Below are positions 8,916 to 16,162 of a DNA stretch of 64,000 bases, piece by piece. The notes below the pieces were generated by a model, which saw only the letters and a list, made by a program, of their open reading frames with translations, was not told the DNA's origin and searched no databases. Every line of letters begins with the position of its first letter. Position 1 is the first letter of the stretch. Source of the DNA: DTU089 sp002440045 (lineage in GTDB: Bacteria > Bacillota > Clostridia > Oscillospirales > Acutalibacteraceae); NCBI GenBank assembly GCA_937885695.1, contig CALABP010000087.1, positions 1 to 64,000 of the forward strand, written 5' to 3'. The position numbers and the translations under genes are program-made.

Positions 8916-9436
8916 TGATAGGTCTTAAAGACAAGGAGCTTAAAACAGAGCGACTTACACTGCGCCTTATTGAAGAGCGCGACAAAGAGCCGCTTTCACT
9001 TCTTCTTAAAGACGACAGCGTTACTGCGCCCGCAGGGTTTCACCCGGCAAAAACGCCTGAGGATTTTGACAAATTTTTTAAGCACCTTACAATGTATAAC
9101 ACCGCAATAGGAGTTTTTCTTGACGGCAGAATTATCGGCTATGCGCATGTCAATAAATACAATTCCGAAAGCCCCTGCTACAAGGACAAGCGCTGTGTGT
9201 CGTTGGGATTTGTGATAGGCAAAGAGTATCAAAACAGGGGCTTCGGCACTGAAACGCTTGCGGCTGTTACCGAATATTTAAAGGGCATTTTTGATTTTTG
9301 CTTTGCGGACTGCTTTTTGGATAACGGCGCTTCAAGAAGAATAATCGAAAAATGCGGATATAAATACTTTGAAACATACACGATGTTTTTCAGGGCGCTG
9401 AACGAAGAAAAAACCTGCGACAGTTTTGTAAAATAA
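8915..9436 (+). CDS. GNAT family N-acetyltransferase (RimJ/RimL-like)
   Basis: A 173-aa acetyltransferase using acetyl-CoA. It opens with the typical TERLTLRLIEERD, and the acetyl-CoA loop is seen as GKEYQNRGFGTETLAAV (about residues 103-119), followed by FLDNGASRRIIEKCGY. This resembles the RimJ/RimL group that acetylates protein N-termini or small amines; the substrate here is unknown. The ATG shares its A with the TAA of the alpha-galactosidase gene (TAATG), so the two are cotranscribed and translationally coupled. Confidence 0.88.
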   Translation: MIGLKDKELKTERLTLRLIEERDKEPLSLLLKDDSVTAPAGFHPAKTPEDFDKFFKHLTMYNTAIGVFLDGRIIGYAHVNKYNSESPCYKDKRCVSLGFVIGKEYQNRGFGTETLAAVTEYLKGIFDFCFADCFLDNGASRRIIEKCGYKYFETYTMFFRALNEEKTCDSFVK

Positions 9437-9437
9437 C

Positions 9438-9479
9438 CGAATATGCACTAAGGACGTGCGAGCCGCTGCGGCTTATTCG
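9438..9479. other. Short structured intergenic element
   Basis: An outer stem CGAATA (9438-9443)/TATTCG (9474-9479) encloses two small hairpins, GCAC/GTGC (9445-9448 with 9456-9459) and AGCC/GGCT (9461-9464 with 9470-9473), which gives a compact three-way junction. A near-palindrome GAATTATAATTC follows at 9484. The element lies just after the GNAT stop and has no T-tract, so it is not an ordinary terminator. It may be an mRNA end structure or a repeat remnant. Confidence 0.35.
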
Positions 9480-9526
9480 CCAATGAATTATAATTCTAAT
9501 GAAATAATCGGTTAAAGGTGAGCACA

Positions 9527-9682
9527 ATGAAACCTCTTAAAGAAAAAATCAGTATTACTATTGACAGCGACCTTCTTGAACGTCTGCGATTTGAAGCGGA
9601 AGAAGACGACCGCTCATTATCGCAATACATCAACATCGTTCTGAAAGAGCATATTAAAAATTTGAACTCGTCCTCAAAATAA
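9527..9682 (+). CDS. Small ribbon-helix-helix protein, 51 aa
   Basis: A 51-aa protein with the Arc/CopG-like pattern: a short basic beta strand KISITIDSDLLERL followed by two helices around the turn DDRSLSQYINIVLKEH. Such proteins dimerise, and the paired strands bind the DNA major groove. AAAGGTG lies about seven bases before the ATG. No toxin gene follows: a terminator comes directly after the stop. It is therefore more likely a stand-alone regulator, possibly of the upstream galactosidase operon or the facing MATE gene, than an antitoxin. Confidence 0.75.
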   Translation: MKPLKEKISITIDSDLLERLRFEAEEDDRSLSQYINIVLKEHIKNLNSSSK

Positions 9683-9687
9683 CAAAT

Positions 9688-9724
9688 CGGCAGTACCTGT
9701 TGCGGTACTGCCGAAAGTTTTTTA
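9688..9724. terminator. Intrinsic terminator between the RHH and MATE genes
   Basis: A perfect 10-bp stem CGGCAGTACC/GGTACTGCCG (9688-9697 and 9704-9713) with a 6-nt loop is followed by AAAGTTTTTT on the plus strand. On the minus strand a looser T-rich tract follows. It probably ends both of the convergent transcripts. Confidence 0.85.
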
Positions 9725-9748
9725 TGCTTAAAGAGAACGGTGTTACGC

Positions 9749-11176
9749 TCAGCAAAGTGTTTGTGCGTCTGCCGTTTTTTCGTCCGGTTGTGACAGCTGT
9801 TTATAAGCAAGAGCTATTACAATTGCCGAAATCACAGCGGTAAGCACATCTGAAACGGGCATTGAATAAAGCACGCCGTCAAGCCCGAAAAACCTCGGAA
9901 GCAGCACGGCGAAGCCGACGCCGAACACAATTTCGCGAATCATTGAAAGCGCGGTTGAAGCCGCCGCTTTGCCCATTGCCTGAAGAAAGATAAACGCCGC
10001 CTTGTTAACGCAGGCAAAAACGGTCATTGAAAGGTATATGCGAAATGCTTTGACTGCAAAATCGGTATAATATGCGCTTTCGTTTGCCGCGCCGAATATC
10101 TGTATCAAAAAATTTGGGCAAAGCTCGGCAATTGCCAAAGCGACAAAGCCCACGGCGGCTTCACCGATTAAAAGGCGTGTAAACAGGTCTTTTACGCGTT
10201 TTTTCTCGCCTGCGCCCATATTGTAACCCACAATCGGTATGCACCCCGCCGCCATACCGACGACAACCGAAATTACAATCTGAAAGAATTTCATAACGAT
10301 TCCGACAACCGCCATAGGTATTTGCGAATACTGCTCCAAAGAAAAAATTTCGTCCTGCGCGCCGTATTTTCTTATCATATTGTTAATTGCCGCCATTGCC
10401 GCAACAAGAGAAATCTGCGACAGGAAGCTGCAAATGCCGAGTGTAAGCGTGCGAAGAACAATTCTGCCTTCGGGGCGAAAATCCGAAAAAGAAAGTTTAA
10501 CTGTTTTTGTTCTGCAAAGATATATAACGGCAAGCGCCGCCGTCAGAGCCTGCCCTATAACCGTTGCGATTGCCGCGCCCTTCATGCCCCACCCGAAAGC
10601 GAATATGAAAATCGGGTCAAGAATTATATTGGCAACTGCACCCGCAAGCGTTGAGAGCATTGCGAATTTCGGACTGCCGTCGGCACGGATTACGGGGTTC
10701 ATTGCCTGACCGAACATATAAAGCGGTATTCCGAGCGTTATATAAAAGAAATATTCGAGCGAAAGATTATAAGTTTCGCTGTTAACGGTGCCGCCGAAAA
10801 GCGAAATTATGGGGCGGTCAAAAATAAGATAAACAGCCGTTATCACAGCGCTTAAAACAAGCGTAAGCGCGATTGCGTTGCCCATACTTTTTGACGCGTC
10901 CTTTTTGTTGTTTTGCCCAAGGCTGAGGCTTACGAAGGCACAGCACCCGTCGCCGACCATAACTGAGACGGCAAGCGCTATTACGGTAAGCGGAAAAACA
11001 ACCGTATTGGCGGCGTTTCCGTAAGAGCCGAGATAATCGGCATTTGCTATAAATATTTGGTCTACAATGTTATAAAGCGCGCCCACAAGAAGCGAAATTA
11101 TGCACGGCAGAGCATATTTTCGCGACAGCGTTGAAAGCTTTTCTTTGACAAGATATTCCTGATTTTCGTTTTCCAT
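9749..11176 (-). CDS. MATE family efflux transporter
   Basis: A 475-aa inner-membrane protein with twelve predicted membrane segments in two homologous halves, of the multidrug and toxin extrusion superfamily (Na+ or H+ antiport of cationic compounds). Typical sequence includes the first-helix PCIISLLVGALYNIVDQIFIA and the conserved GAAANI/PVIRADGSPKFAM loop. The start is the ATG at 11176, six bases after GGAGG; the in-frame codon 36 nt upstream lies inside a terminator-like hairpin. Its own promoter and that hairpin form an unusual leader. The cargo is unknown. Confidence 0.93.
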   Translation of the reverse strand: MENENQEYLVKEKLSTLSRKYALPCIISLLVGALYNIVDQIFIANADYLGSYGNAANTVVFPLTVIALAVSVMVGDGCCAFVSLSLGQNNKKDASKSMGNAIALTLVLSAVITAVYLIFDRPIISLFGGTVNSETYNLSLEYFFYITLGIPLYMFGQAMNPVIRADGSPKFAMLSTLAGAVANIILDPIFIFAFGWGMKGAAIATVIGQALTAALAVIYLCRTKTVKLSFSDFRPEGRIVLRTLTLGICSFLSQISLVAAMAAINNMIRKYGAQDEIFSLEQYSQIPMAVVGIVMKFFQIVISVVVGMAAGCIPIVGYNMGAGEKKRVKDLFTRLLIGEAAVGFVALAIAELCPNFLIQIFGAANESAYYTDFAVKAFRIYLSMTVFACVNKAAFIFLQAMGKAAASTALSMIREIVFGVGFAVLLPRFFGLDGVLYSMPVSDVLTAVISAIVIALAYKQLSQPDEKTADAQTLC

Positions 11177-11186
11177 AATTACCTCC

Positions 11187-11231
11187 AAAAAAAAGCGAAT
11201 GCGCAAGCCCAACCGGACTTACGCATTCGCT
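11187..11231 (-). terminator. Terminator-like hairpin in the MATE leader
   Basis: The minus strand carries a 14-bp stem (11231-11218 with 11207-11194, one G-T pair) and a 10-nt loop, followed at once by eight T (11194-11187) and then the GGAGG of the MATE gene. It starts within a few bases of the predicted transcript start. It could end read-through from rqcH, or act as an attenuator for the MATE gene. Confidence 0.75.
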
Positions 11232-11244
11232 GCTCGTTTAGAAT

Positions 11245-11273
11245 ATAATACCACACGTTTTTCGTTTTTTCAA
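11245..11273 (-). promoter_or_regulatory. MATE gene promoter
   Basis: TTGAAA (11273-11268), a 17-bp spacer ending in TGTGG, and TATTAT (11250-11245) on the minus strand. The predicted transcript start falls near 11238, directly before the leader hairpin. Confidence 0.65.
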
Positions 11274-11328
11274 AGGCGATTTCCACCTAACTTAAACGCG
11301 TTTCGGCAAAAAATTTTGTTTTAATTTC

Positions 11329-13068
11329 TTAGTGCTTTTTTGGCTCTTTAGGCTTGACGTTAACGGAATAATAGGTGTAATAAACAACAAAGCCTGGTTT
11401 TGCTCCGTTGGGCTTTTTGATGTTTTTTGCGTCCGTATAATCAACCGTAACAACCGTTGAGGATTTAACACTGCTGAAAAACGCGGCTGTTTCGGCGGCT
11501 TCGACAATGGCTTCGTCAGAAACCGCGCCGTTTTTGCTTTGAAGCAAAACGTGCGAGCCGGGTGCTTTTTGAACGTGAAGCCATATATCTCCTTTTTTGG
11601 CTGTTTTAAAGGTCAGCTTGTCGTTTTGAATGTTATTTCTGCCGACAAGCACCCTGTAGCCGTCGCTCGTTTCAAATTCAAATGGCGAAAGCGAGGCTTT
11701 TTTCATTTGCTTTTTGCCGTTCTTTTTGCTTTTTAAAAAGCCCTGTGAAACAAGTTCCTCTTTAATCTCGGCAAATTCGCGCTCAAGCGTGGAGCGGCAA
11801 AGCAGGTCGCGCACGCTTTCAAGATACAAAAGGTCTTTTTCATTTTCTTCTATAAGCTCCGTAAGCATTTTTTGCGCCGTGCAAAGCTTGCGGTACTCTT
11901 TATAAAGCTTTTGCGCGTTTAAGGACGGCGAAAGCGCAGGGTCAACCTCTATTTTGACATTTTCGTTGCTATAATAGTCGAACACCTCATAAACACAATC
12001 GCCCTTTTTCAAAGAGTACTGCGAAGCTGTTATAAGCTCCGCTTTAATTCTGTATTCGTCTCTTCCCGAGCATCTTTTTAAATCCTCGCGTTGGTTTGAA
12101 AGCTTTCTTGAAGTGCGCTCTATCACCGTTTCAAGCTGTTTAAAAAGCTCCGTCGCGCGCGAATGAGTTCTTGTCATCTCGTTTCGTTCAAGATAAAAAG
12201 CTTCAAGAAGCTTTGACGCGCTTTCGTACTTTTTAAATTCGCCGACGCCCGTATACTGACTTAGCTTCAAAAACGAAAATTCAAACGGCTTGCCCGTTTC
12301 GTCTTTAACCGCTGTCATTTCGGGCGAGTTAAGAAGCAGTGCGTTTTTTATATAGGAAAGCGCCGCTTTAAGCCGCTCTTTTTCAATATCCGAAAGCTCA
12401 AAAATGCCCTTATCCTCAAAGCACGTTCTGAAAGAAACCTCCCGCGCGAGGGTCGGCGAAACGCCGCTGATACTCTTTAAAACCGCGCCCGAAAGCTTTG
12501 AATTTTTGTTTTCGAGCACAAGCGAAGAAAGCCCGTCTATATCGGCAAAACGAATATCAGCTTTGTTTTGTGCGGGCGGAAGCTTATATAAAGCGCCCGG
12601 AAGCACAAGTCTGTATGAGGATTTTTCACTGTTGACGCGTTTTAATGCGTCGATAACCGCCATATTTTCGTCAAGCAAAATCACATTGCTGTGCTGTGAC
12701 ATTATTTCGGCGACAAGCGTAAGCTTTTCGCGGTCGCCGATTTCGTTTGTTGCGTCAAACCTGAAAAACACAACCCTGTCAAGACCCTGCTGTTCAATCG
12801 CCGTAAGCGTTGCGCCCGTAAGCCTTTTTCTGAAAAGCATACAAAGCATCGGCGGATTTTGCGGATTTTCGGGTGCGTTTTCTACAATATGAAAGCGCGG
12901 CGCGTTTGCGTCGGCTGAAAAGTACAGCTTAAACATACCCGTTCTTGTGCGCATTACAAAAACAAGCTCGTTTTTTGATGGTTGATGAATTTTATCTACC
13001 TTTGCGCCGACAACCGCGTTTGCCGTTTCGGCAGTTAAAAAATTGAGAAATATTCCGTCAAGTGCCAT
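11329..13068 (-). CDS. rqcH: RqcH / NFACT ribosome quality control protein
   Basis: A 579-aa homologue of Rqc2/NEMF (NFACT family; older annotations call it fibronectin-binding protein). It binds stalled 50S subunits with peptidyl-tRNA and recruits tRNA-Ala to add C-terminal alanine tails that mark products for degradation. The order is an NFACT-N domain (MALDGIFLNFLTAETANAVVGAKVDKIHQPSK), helical coiled-coil parts around residues 290-440, and the NFACT-R domain near the C-terminus (VGRNNIQNDKLTFKTA, DIWLHVQKAPGSHVLLQ). AAAGGA precedes the ATG. It lies 12 nt downstream of the Nif3-like gene. Confidence 0.95.
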   Translation of the reverse strand: MALDGIFLNFLTAETANAVVGAKVDKIHQPSKNELVFVMRTRTGMFKLYFSADANAPRFHIVENAPENPQNPPMLCMLFRKRLTGATLTAIEQQGLDRVVFFRFDATNEIGDREKLTLVAEIMSQHSNVILLDENMAVIDALKRVNSEKSSYRLVLPGALYKLPPAQNKADIRFADIDGLSSLVLENKNSKLSGAVLKSISGVSPTLAREVSFRTCFEDKGIFELSDIEKERLKAALSYIKNALLLNSPEMTAVKDETGKPFEFSFLKLSQYTGVGEFKKYESASKLLEAFYLERNEMTRTHSRATELFKQLETVIERTSRKLSNQREDLKRCSGRDEYRIKAELITASQYSLKKGDCVYEVFDYYSNENVKIEVDPALSPSLNAQKLYKEYRKLCTAQKMLTELIEENEKDLLYLESVRDLLCRSTLEREFAEIKEELVSQGFLKSKKNGKKQMKKASLSPFEFETSDGYRVLVGRNNIQNDKLTFKTAKKGDIWLHVQKAPGSHVLLQSKNGAVSDEAIVEAAETAAFFSSVKSSTVVTVDYTDAKNIKKPNGAKPGFVVYYTYYSVNVKPKEPKKH

Positions 13069-13080
13069 TTTTTGTTCCTT

Positions 13081-13833
13081 TTAAACAATTGTTTGAATTA
13101 ATTTTTCGGGCGTAAAGACCTCAACTTTAAGCGCGCCGTTGAATTTTTCTTTAATACTTTCGCAAAGAACGGCGGCAATGGGGTTTTCTGTTTCAAAATG
13201 CCCCGCCGCAAACAGCGAAACACCGCGTTCGTGCGCTTCAAGAAACTCGTGATGCGCGGCGTCGCCCGTTAAAAGCGCGTCGGCATTCTCTAAAGCGGCG
13301 GCGCGAATGCAGTCGCCGCCCGAGCCGCTGCAAAACGCGACTTTTTTAATAAGCCCCTCGCTGTTATAGCGAACGGCTCCGCCGAGGGTGTCACGGACGG
13401 TTTTTGCAAATGCGTCGGGCGAAACCGCGTTTTTAAGATAACCGATTTTAAGAAATTCGTCGTGTTCCGAAGTGTAAATATCTTCAAGTGAAAAAAGTCC
13501 GCCGAGCGTGTCGTTGACGCCGCCGCTTGCCTTATCAAGGCATGTGTGCGACGAAACGAAGGTTATACCGGAAGAAACAGCCGCATAAACAACGCTGCCC
13601 TTTTCAACCGACTTTAACGGATTGAAAATCAACGGGTGATGTGTGATAACAAGTCCAAAGCCGTTTTTTTCGGCGTATTCTATAAGCTCTTTTGTAACAT
13701 CAAGAGCTACAAGCACACTTTTTGCGGGCGCAGAAAGACTTCCCACGGAAAGCCCCGTGTTATCCCATTCGGCGGCGGTGTTAAACGGCGCTTTTGAATT
13801 TAAAAAATCATAAACATCTTTAACGGTAATCAT
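13081..13833 (-). CDS. Nif3-like dinuclear metal centre protein
   Basis: A 250-aa member of the Nif3/YbgI/YqfO family (also annotated GTP cyclohydrolase I type 2), a toroidal hexamer with a two-metal site. Metal ligands are visible in VITHHPLIF and, near the end, in FAAGHFETEN. It lacks the inserted PII-like domain found in the longer Firmicute YqfO proteins. The ATG at 13833 follows GAGG at a normal distance; the in-frame TTG three codons upstream touches that site. It overlaps the end of trmK, the usual neighbour of this family. Confidence 0.92.
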   Translation of the reverse strand: MITVKDVYDFLNSKAPFNTAAEWDNTGLSVGSLSAPAKSVLVALDVTKELIEYAEKNGFGLVITHHPLIFNPLKSVEKGSVVYAAVSSGITFVSSHTCLDKASGGVNDTLGGLFSLEDIYTSEHDEFLKIGYLKNAVSPDAFAKTVRDTLGGAVRYNSEGLIKKVAFCSGSGGDCIRAAALENADALLTGDAAHHEFLEAHERGVSLFAAGHFETENPIAAVLCESIKEKFNGALKVEVFTPEKLIQTIV

Positions 13834-13838
13834 AAAAA

Positions 13839-14510
13839 TCAATCCTCAAAAGAAAAGCTTTTCAGCTTTTCAAGCGTTATAAAAAGGCGCTCTTTTTCTT
13901 CACCCGAAGAAAGCGCGTTATATTTTTTTCCCAATCGGTTTATTTGCAAAGAAATGTATTTTTTGGCTTCCGGCGTTTTCGGCAGCTTTCCCAAAAAGCA
14001 ATCGGCATAGCAGTGCGGCGTATTTTTGCCCGTAAACACAGCTGAAAAAGCTATGTAATACCGCCTGCCTTCTAAAACAGCCGTTTCGCGTTCAATTTCA
14101 AAGCCGTTATTAAAAAGATACTCCCGAAGCTCTTCAGCCCTGCTTTGCGGCTGAAAAACAAAATGATAAGCGCTGTTTTTTACCCACGGCGAAGATGACA
14201 GAATTTCGCTTATAAGCGTGCCGCCCATACCGGCAATAAAAAACTCGTCGGCCTCGCCTTTATTAAAGTTCTTTAAGCCGTCTGAAAGCCTTAGTTGTAT
14301 TTTATCGCAAAGCCCGCTTTCGCGCACGGCTTTTGCGGCGTTTTCAAGCGGCATTTTGTTTATATCGGCGGCAATTGCGCTTTTTACAATACCGTTTTTA
14401 ACAAGATATACCGGCACATAGCCGTGGTCTGTGCCTATATCGGCAAGAACGCCGCCGCCCCTTACGAGAGAAGCGGCGGCTTTAAGCCTGTTTGAAAGAT
14501 TGTCGCTCAT
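13839..14510 (-). CDS. trmK: tRNA (adenine(22)-N1)-methyltransferase
   Basis: A class I SAM-dependent methyltransferase of 223 aa that forms m1A22 in the D-loop of tRNAs. The SAM-binding motif LADIGTDHGYVPVYL lies at residues 18-32 and the catalytic-loop motif DEFFIAGMGGTLISEIL near 90. The C-terminal helical extension typical of TrmK is present. Its ATG overlaps the stop of the DUF1858 gene (TAATG). The pairing with the Nif3-like gene is the usual trmK-yqfO arrangement of Firmicutes, which supports the call. Confidence 0.92.
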   Translation of the reverse strand: MSDNLSNRLKAAASLVRGGGVLADIGTDHGYVPVYLVKNGIVKSAIAADINKMPLENAAKAVRESGLCDKIQLRLSDGLKNFNKGEADEFFIAGMGGTLISEILSSSPWVKNSAYHFVFQPQSRAEELREYLFNNGFEIERETAVLEGRRYYIAFSAVFTGKNTPHCYADCFLGKLPKTPEAKKYISLQINRLGKKYNALSSGEEKERLFITLEKLKSFSFED

Positions 14511-14707
14511 TATTTGTCAAGAAATTCGTTGATGCGCGCAACAAGCTCGTCGGCATCTACGCCGTGAACGCGGCAAGCCTGCTCAACCGTTTCGCCGCGC
14601 GATGCGGGGCAGCCGAGGCAATGCATACCCATTTCAAGGAAGAAAGGCGCTGTATCGGGCGCTTCGTCAAGAATATTTCCTATAACTGTATCTTTTGTAA
14701 TTGTCAT
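14510..14707 (-). CDS. DUF1858 domain protein (hybrid-cluster-associated disulfide type)
   Basis: A 65-aa protein of the DUF1858 family. It has the ITKDTVIGNILDEAP opening and the GMHCLGCPAS motif with a CxxC pair, often seen fused to or near redox proteins in anaerobes. A redox or metal role is inferred, not shown. The ATG at 14707 follows AAAGGAG by eight bases; a longer in-frame extension to 14752 has no such site. It leads the unit DUF1858-trmK-nif3-rqcH. Confidence 0.85.
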   Translation of the reverse strand: MTITKDTVIGNILDEAPDTAPFFLEMGMHCLGCPASRGETVEQACRVHGVDADELVARINEFLDK

Positions 14708-14776
14708 TATTAAAACTCCTTTGCAAAATAACTTGAGCCGAGCGTTCGGCATTTTAAACCGACTTGACTCATAATA

Positions 14777-14805
14777 AGTATAACATATTGCTTTTTAAAA
14801 ATAAA
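14777..14805 (-). promoter_or_regulatory. Promoter of the DUF1858-trmK unit
   Basis: TATACT at 14782-14777 (minus strand) is preceded by TATGT, an extended -10 of the TRTGn type. The -35 region 17 bp upstream is only TTTATT-like. It lies about 70 nt before the DUF1858 start. Confidence 0.45.
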
Positions 14806-14862
14806 CAGATTTTATGAAAGTTTTTACCATAATTTCACCGTGTTAATTGTGCGAAATACCGA

Positions 14863-14892
14863 TTGTAAAATTAATTAATAATATGGTATCAT
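14863..14892 (+). promoter_or_regulatory. Promoter of the metallophosphoesterase-GH5 unit
   Basis: TTGTAA (14863-14868), an 18-bp spacer ending in TATGG, and TATCAT (14887-14892), about 33 nt before the ATG at 14925. Confidence 0.5.
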
Positions 14893-14924
14893 TATATCGT
14901 ATTTACAAAGTCGGAGGAAGATTT

Positions 14925-16157
14925 ATGCTTCAAAAAGATTTCAAACCGGTTCTGAGATTCCTTGCGGTAAGTGACATTCACTTTCCCGATGAAGAGGACT
15001 CAAAAGAGCACAAGTATTTTAAAAGGGCGCTTGAATTAGCCTACAAAATTGCCGAAAGCCACGAAACATACAAAAGAATCGATGCCGTTTATGTTGTTGG
15101 CGATTTTGCCACAAGCGGTTCAAGAACGCAGATGTTAAGCTTTAAAGCCGCGCTTGACAACGGCTTAAAGCCCGAAACAGAGCGCACGCTTATGATGGCA
15201 AGCCACGAATTTCACGGCGAAGGCGGCGAAGAAGGCGCGCTTGAGCGTTTCTCTGAAATATTCAATATGCCGCCTGATGACCACAAGGTTATTAACGGCT
15301 TTCACTTTATAAGTCTTACCACGACAAACGGCTGCAATTTTTCTGATGAAAAAGTCAACTGGGCAAAAGAGCAGCTTAAAAAAGCAAGAGCCGACGGCAA
15401 GAAAAAGCCCATATTCTTTTTCCAGCATCCGCACATATCGGGCACTGTTTACGGCAGTATAAACTGGGGCGAGGACGCGCTCTATCCCGTTCTTGCGGCA
15501 TTTCCGCAGGTAATTGATTTTTCGGGCCACTCGCACGCGCCGATTAACGACCCGCGCTCGGTGCACCAAAAGCACTTCACCTCGTTCGGCACAGGCTCTT
15601 TCAGATATTTTGAGCTTGACGAGTTCGACAAAATATACGGCACCGTTCCGCCGCACAGCGAGCGCTGCGCGCAGTTTTTAATAGTCGAAGCCGACGAAAA
15701 CGGCAGAGTAAGAGTTTACCCTTACGACGTTATAACCGAAAACTTCTTCCCCTACACATGGGAAGTTGACGAGCCGTGGAATCCCGACAGCTTCAAATAC
15801 ACTGACGAGCGCTACAAAACGGCCGTCGCCCCCTATTTTGACAGCGATTTTGAAATAACCTTTTCGGACGTAACCGAAAACGGATTTAAAGTCACCTTCC
15901 CGCAGGCAAAAATCGAACGCGATTATGTTGACGATTATTTAATTCGCGTCCGCGAGGAGGAAACGGGGCTTATCGCAACGCAGGCAGCAATATGGTCGGA
16001 ATATTATTTTTATGATATGCCCAAAACGCTTTCGCACACGTTTTCGGAGCTTGAGCCCGACACAGAATACACTGTTGAAATAATCGCGGGCAGCTTTTGG
16101 AAAACAAAAACAGCTTCAAATAAATTCAAAATAAAGACTTTAAATTATCAGAGGTGA
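14925..16157 (+). CDS. Calcineurin-like metallophosphoesterase
   Basis: A 410-aa protein with the metallophosphoesterase metal motifs in order: AVSDIHF (D-x-H), YVVGDFATSG (GD), ASHEFHGE in place of the usual GNH/E, FFFQHPH, and DFSGHSHAP (GHxH). The C-terminal third (about residues 310-410) reads like a fibronectin type III/beta-sandwich domain (SELEPDTEYTVEIIA). There is no signal peptide, so it is probably cytoplasmic; the substrate is unknown. The start is the ATG at 14925 with GGAGGAAG upstream. It is cotranscribed with the GH5-like gene, which starts five bases after its stop. Confidence 0.87.
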   Translation: MLQKDFKPVLRFLAVSDIHFPDEEDSKEHKYFKRALELAYKIAESHETYKRIDAVYVVGDFATSGSRTQMLSFKAALDNGLKPETERTLMMASHEFHGEGGEEGALERFSEIFNMPPDDHKVINGFHFISLTTTNGCNFSDEKVNWAKEQLKKARADGKKKPIFFFQHPHISGTVYGSINWGEDALYPVLAAFPQVIDFSGHSHAPINDPRSVHQKHFTSFGTGSFRYFELDEFDKIYGTVPPHSERCAQFLIVEADENGRVRVYPYDVITENFFPYTWEVDEPWNPDSFKYTDERYKTAVAPYFDSDFEITFSDVTENGFKVTFPQAKIERDYVDDYLIRVREEETGLIATQAAIWSEYYFYDMPKTLSHTFSELEPDTEYTVEIIAGSFWKTKTASNKFKIKTLNYQR

Positions 16158-16162
16158 CTTTT

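Noticed and set aside
9527..9682. Toxin-antitoxin module built on the RHH protein
   Set aside because: No partner frame follows; a strong terminator comes six bases after the stop.
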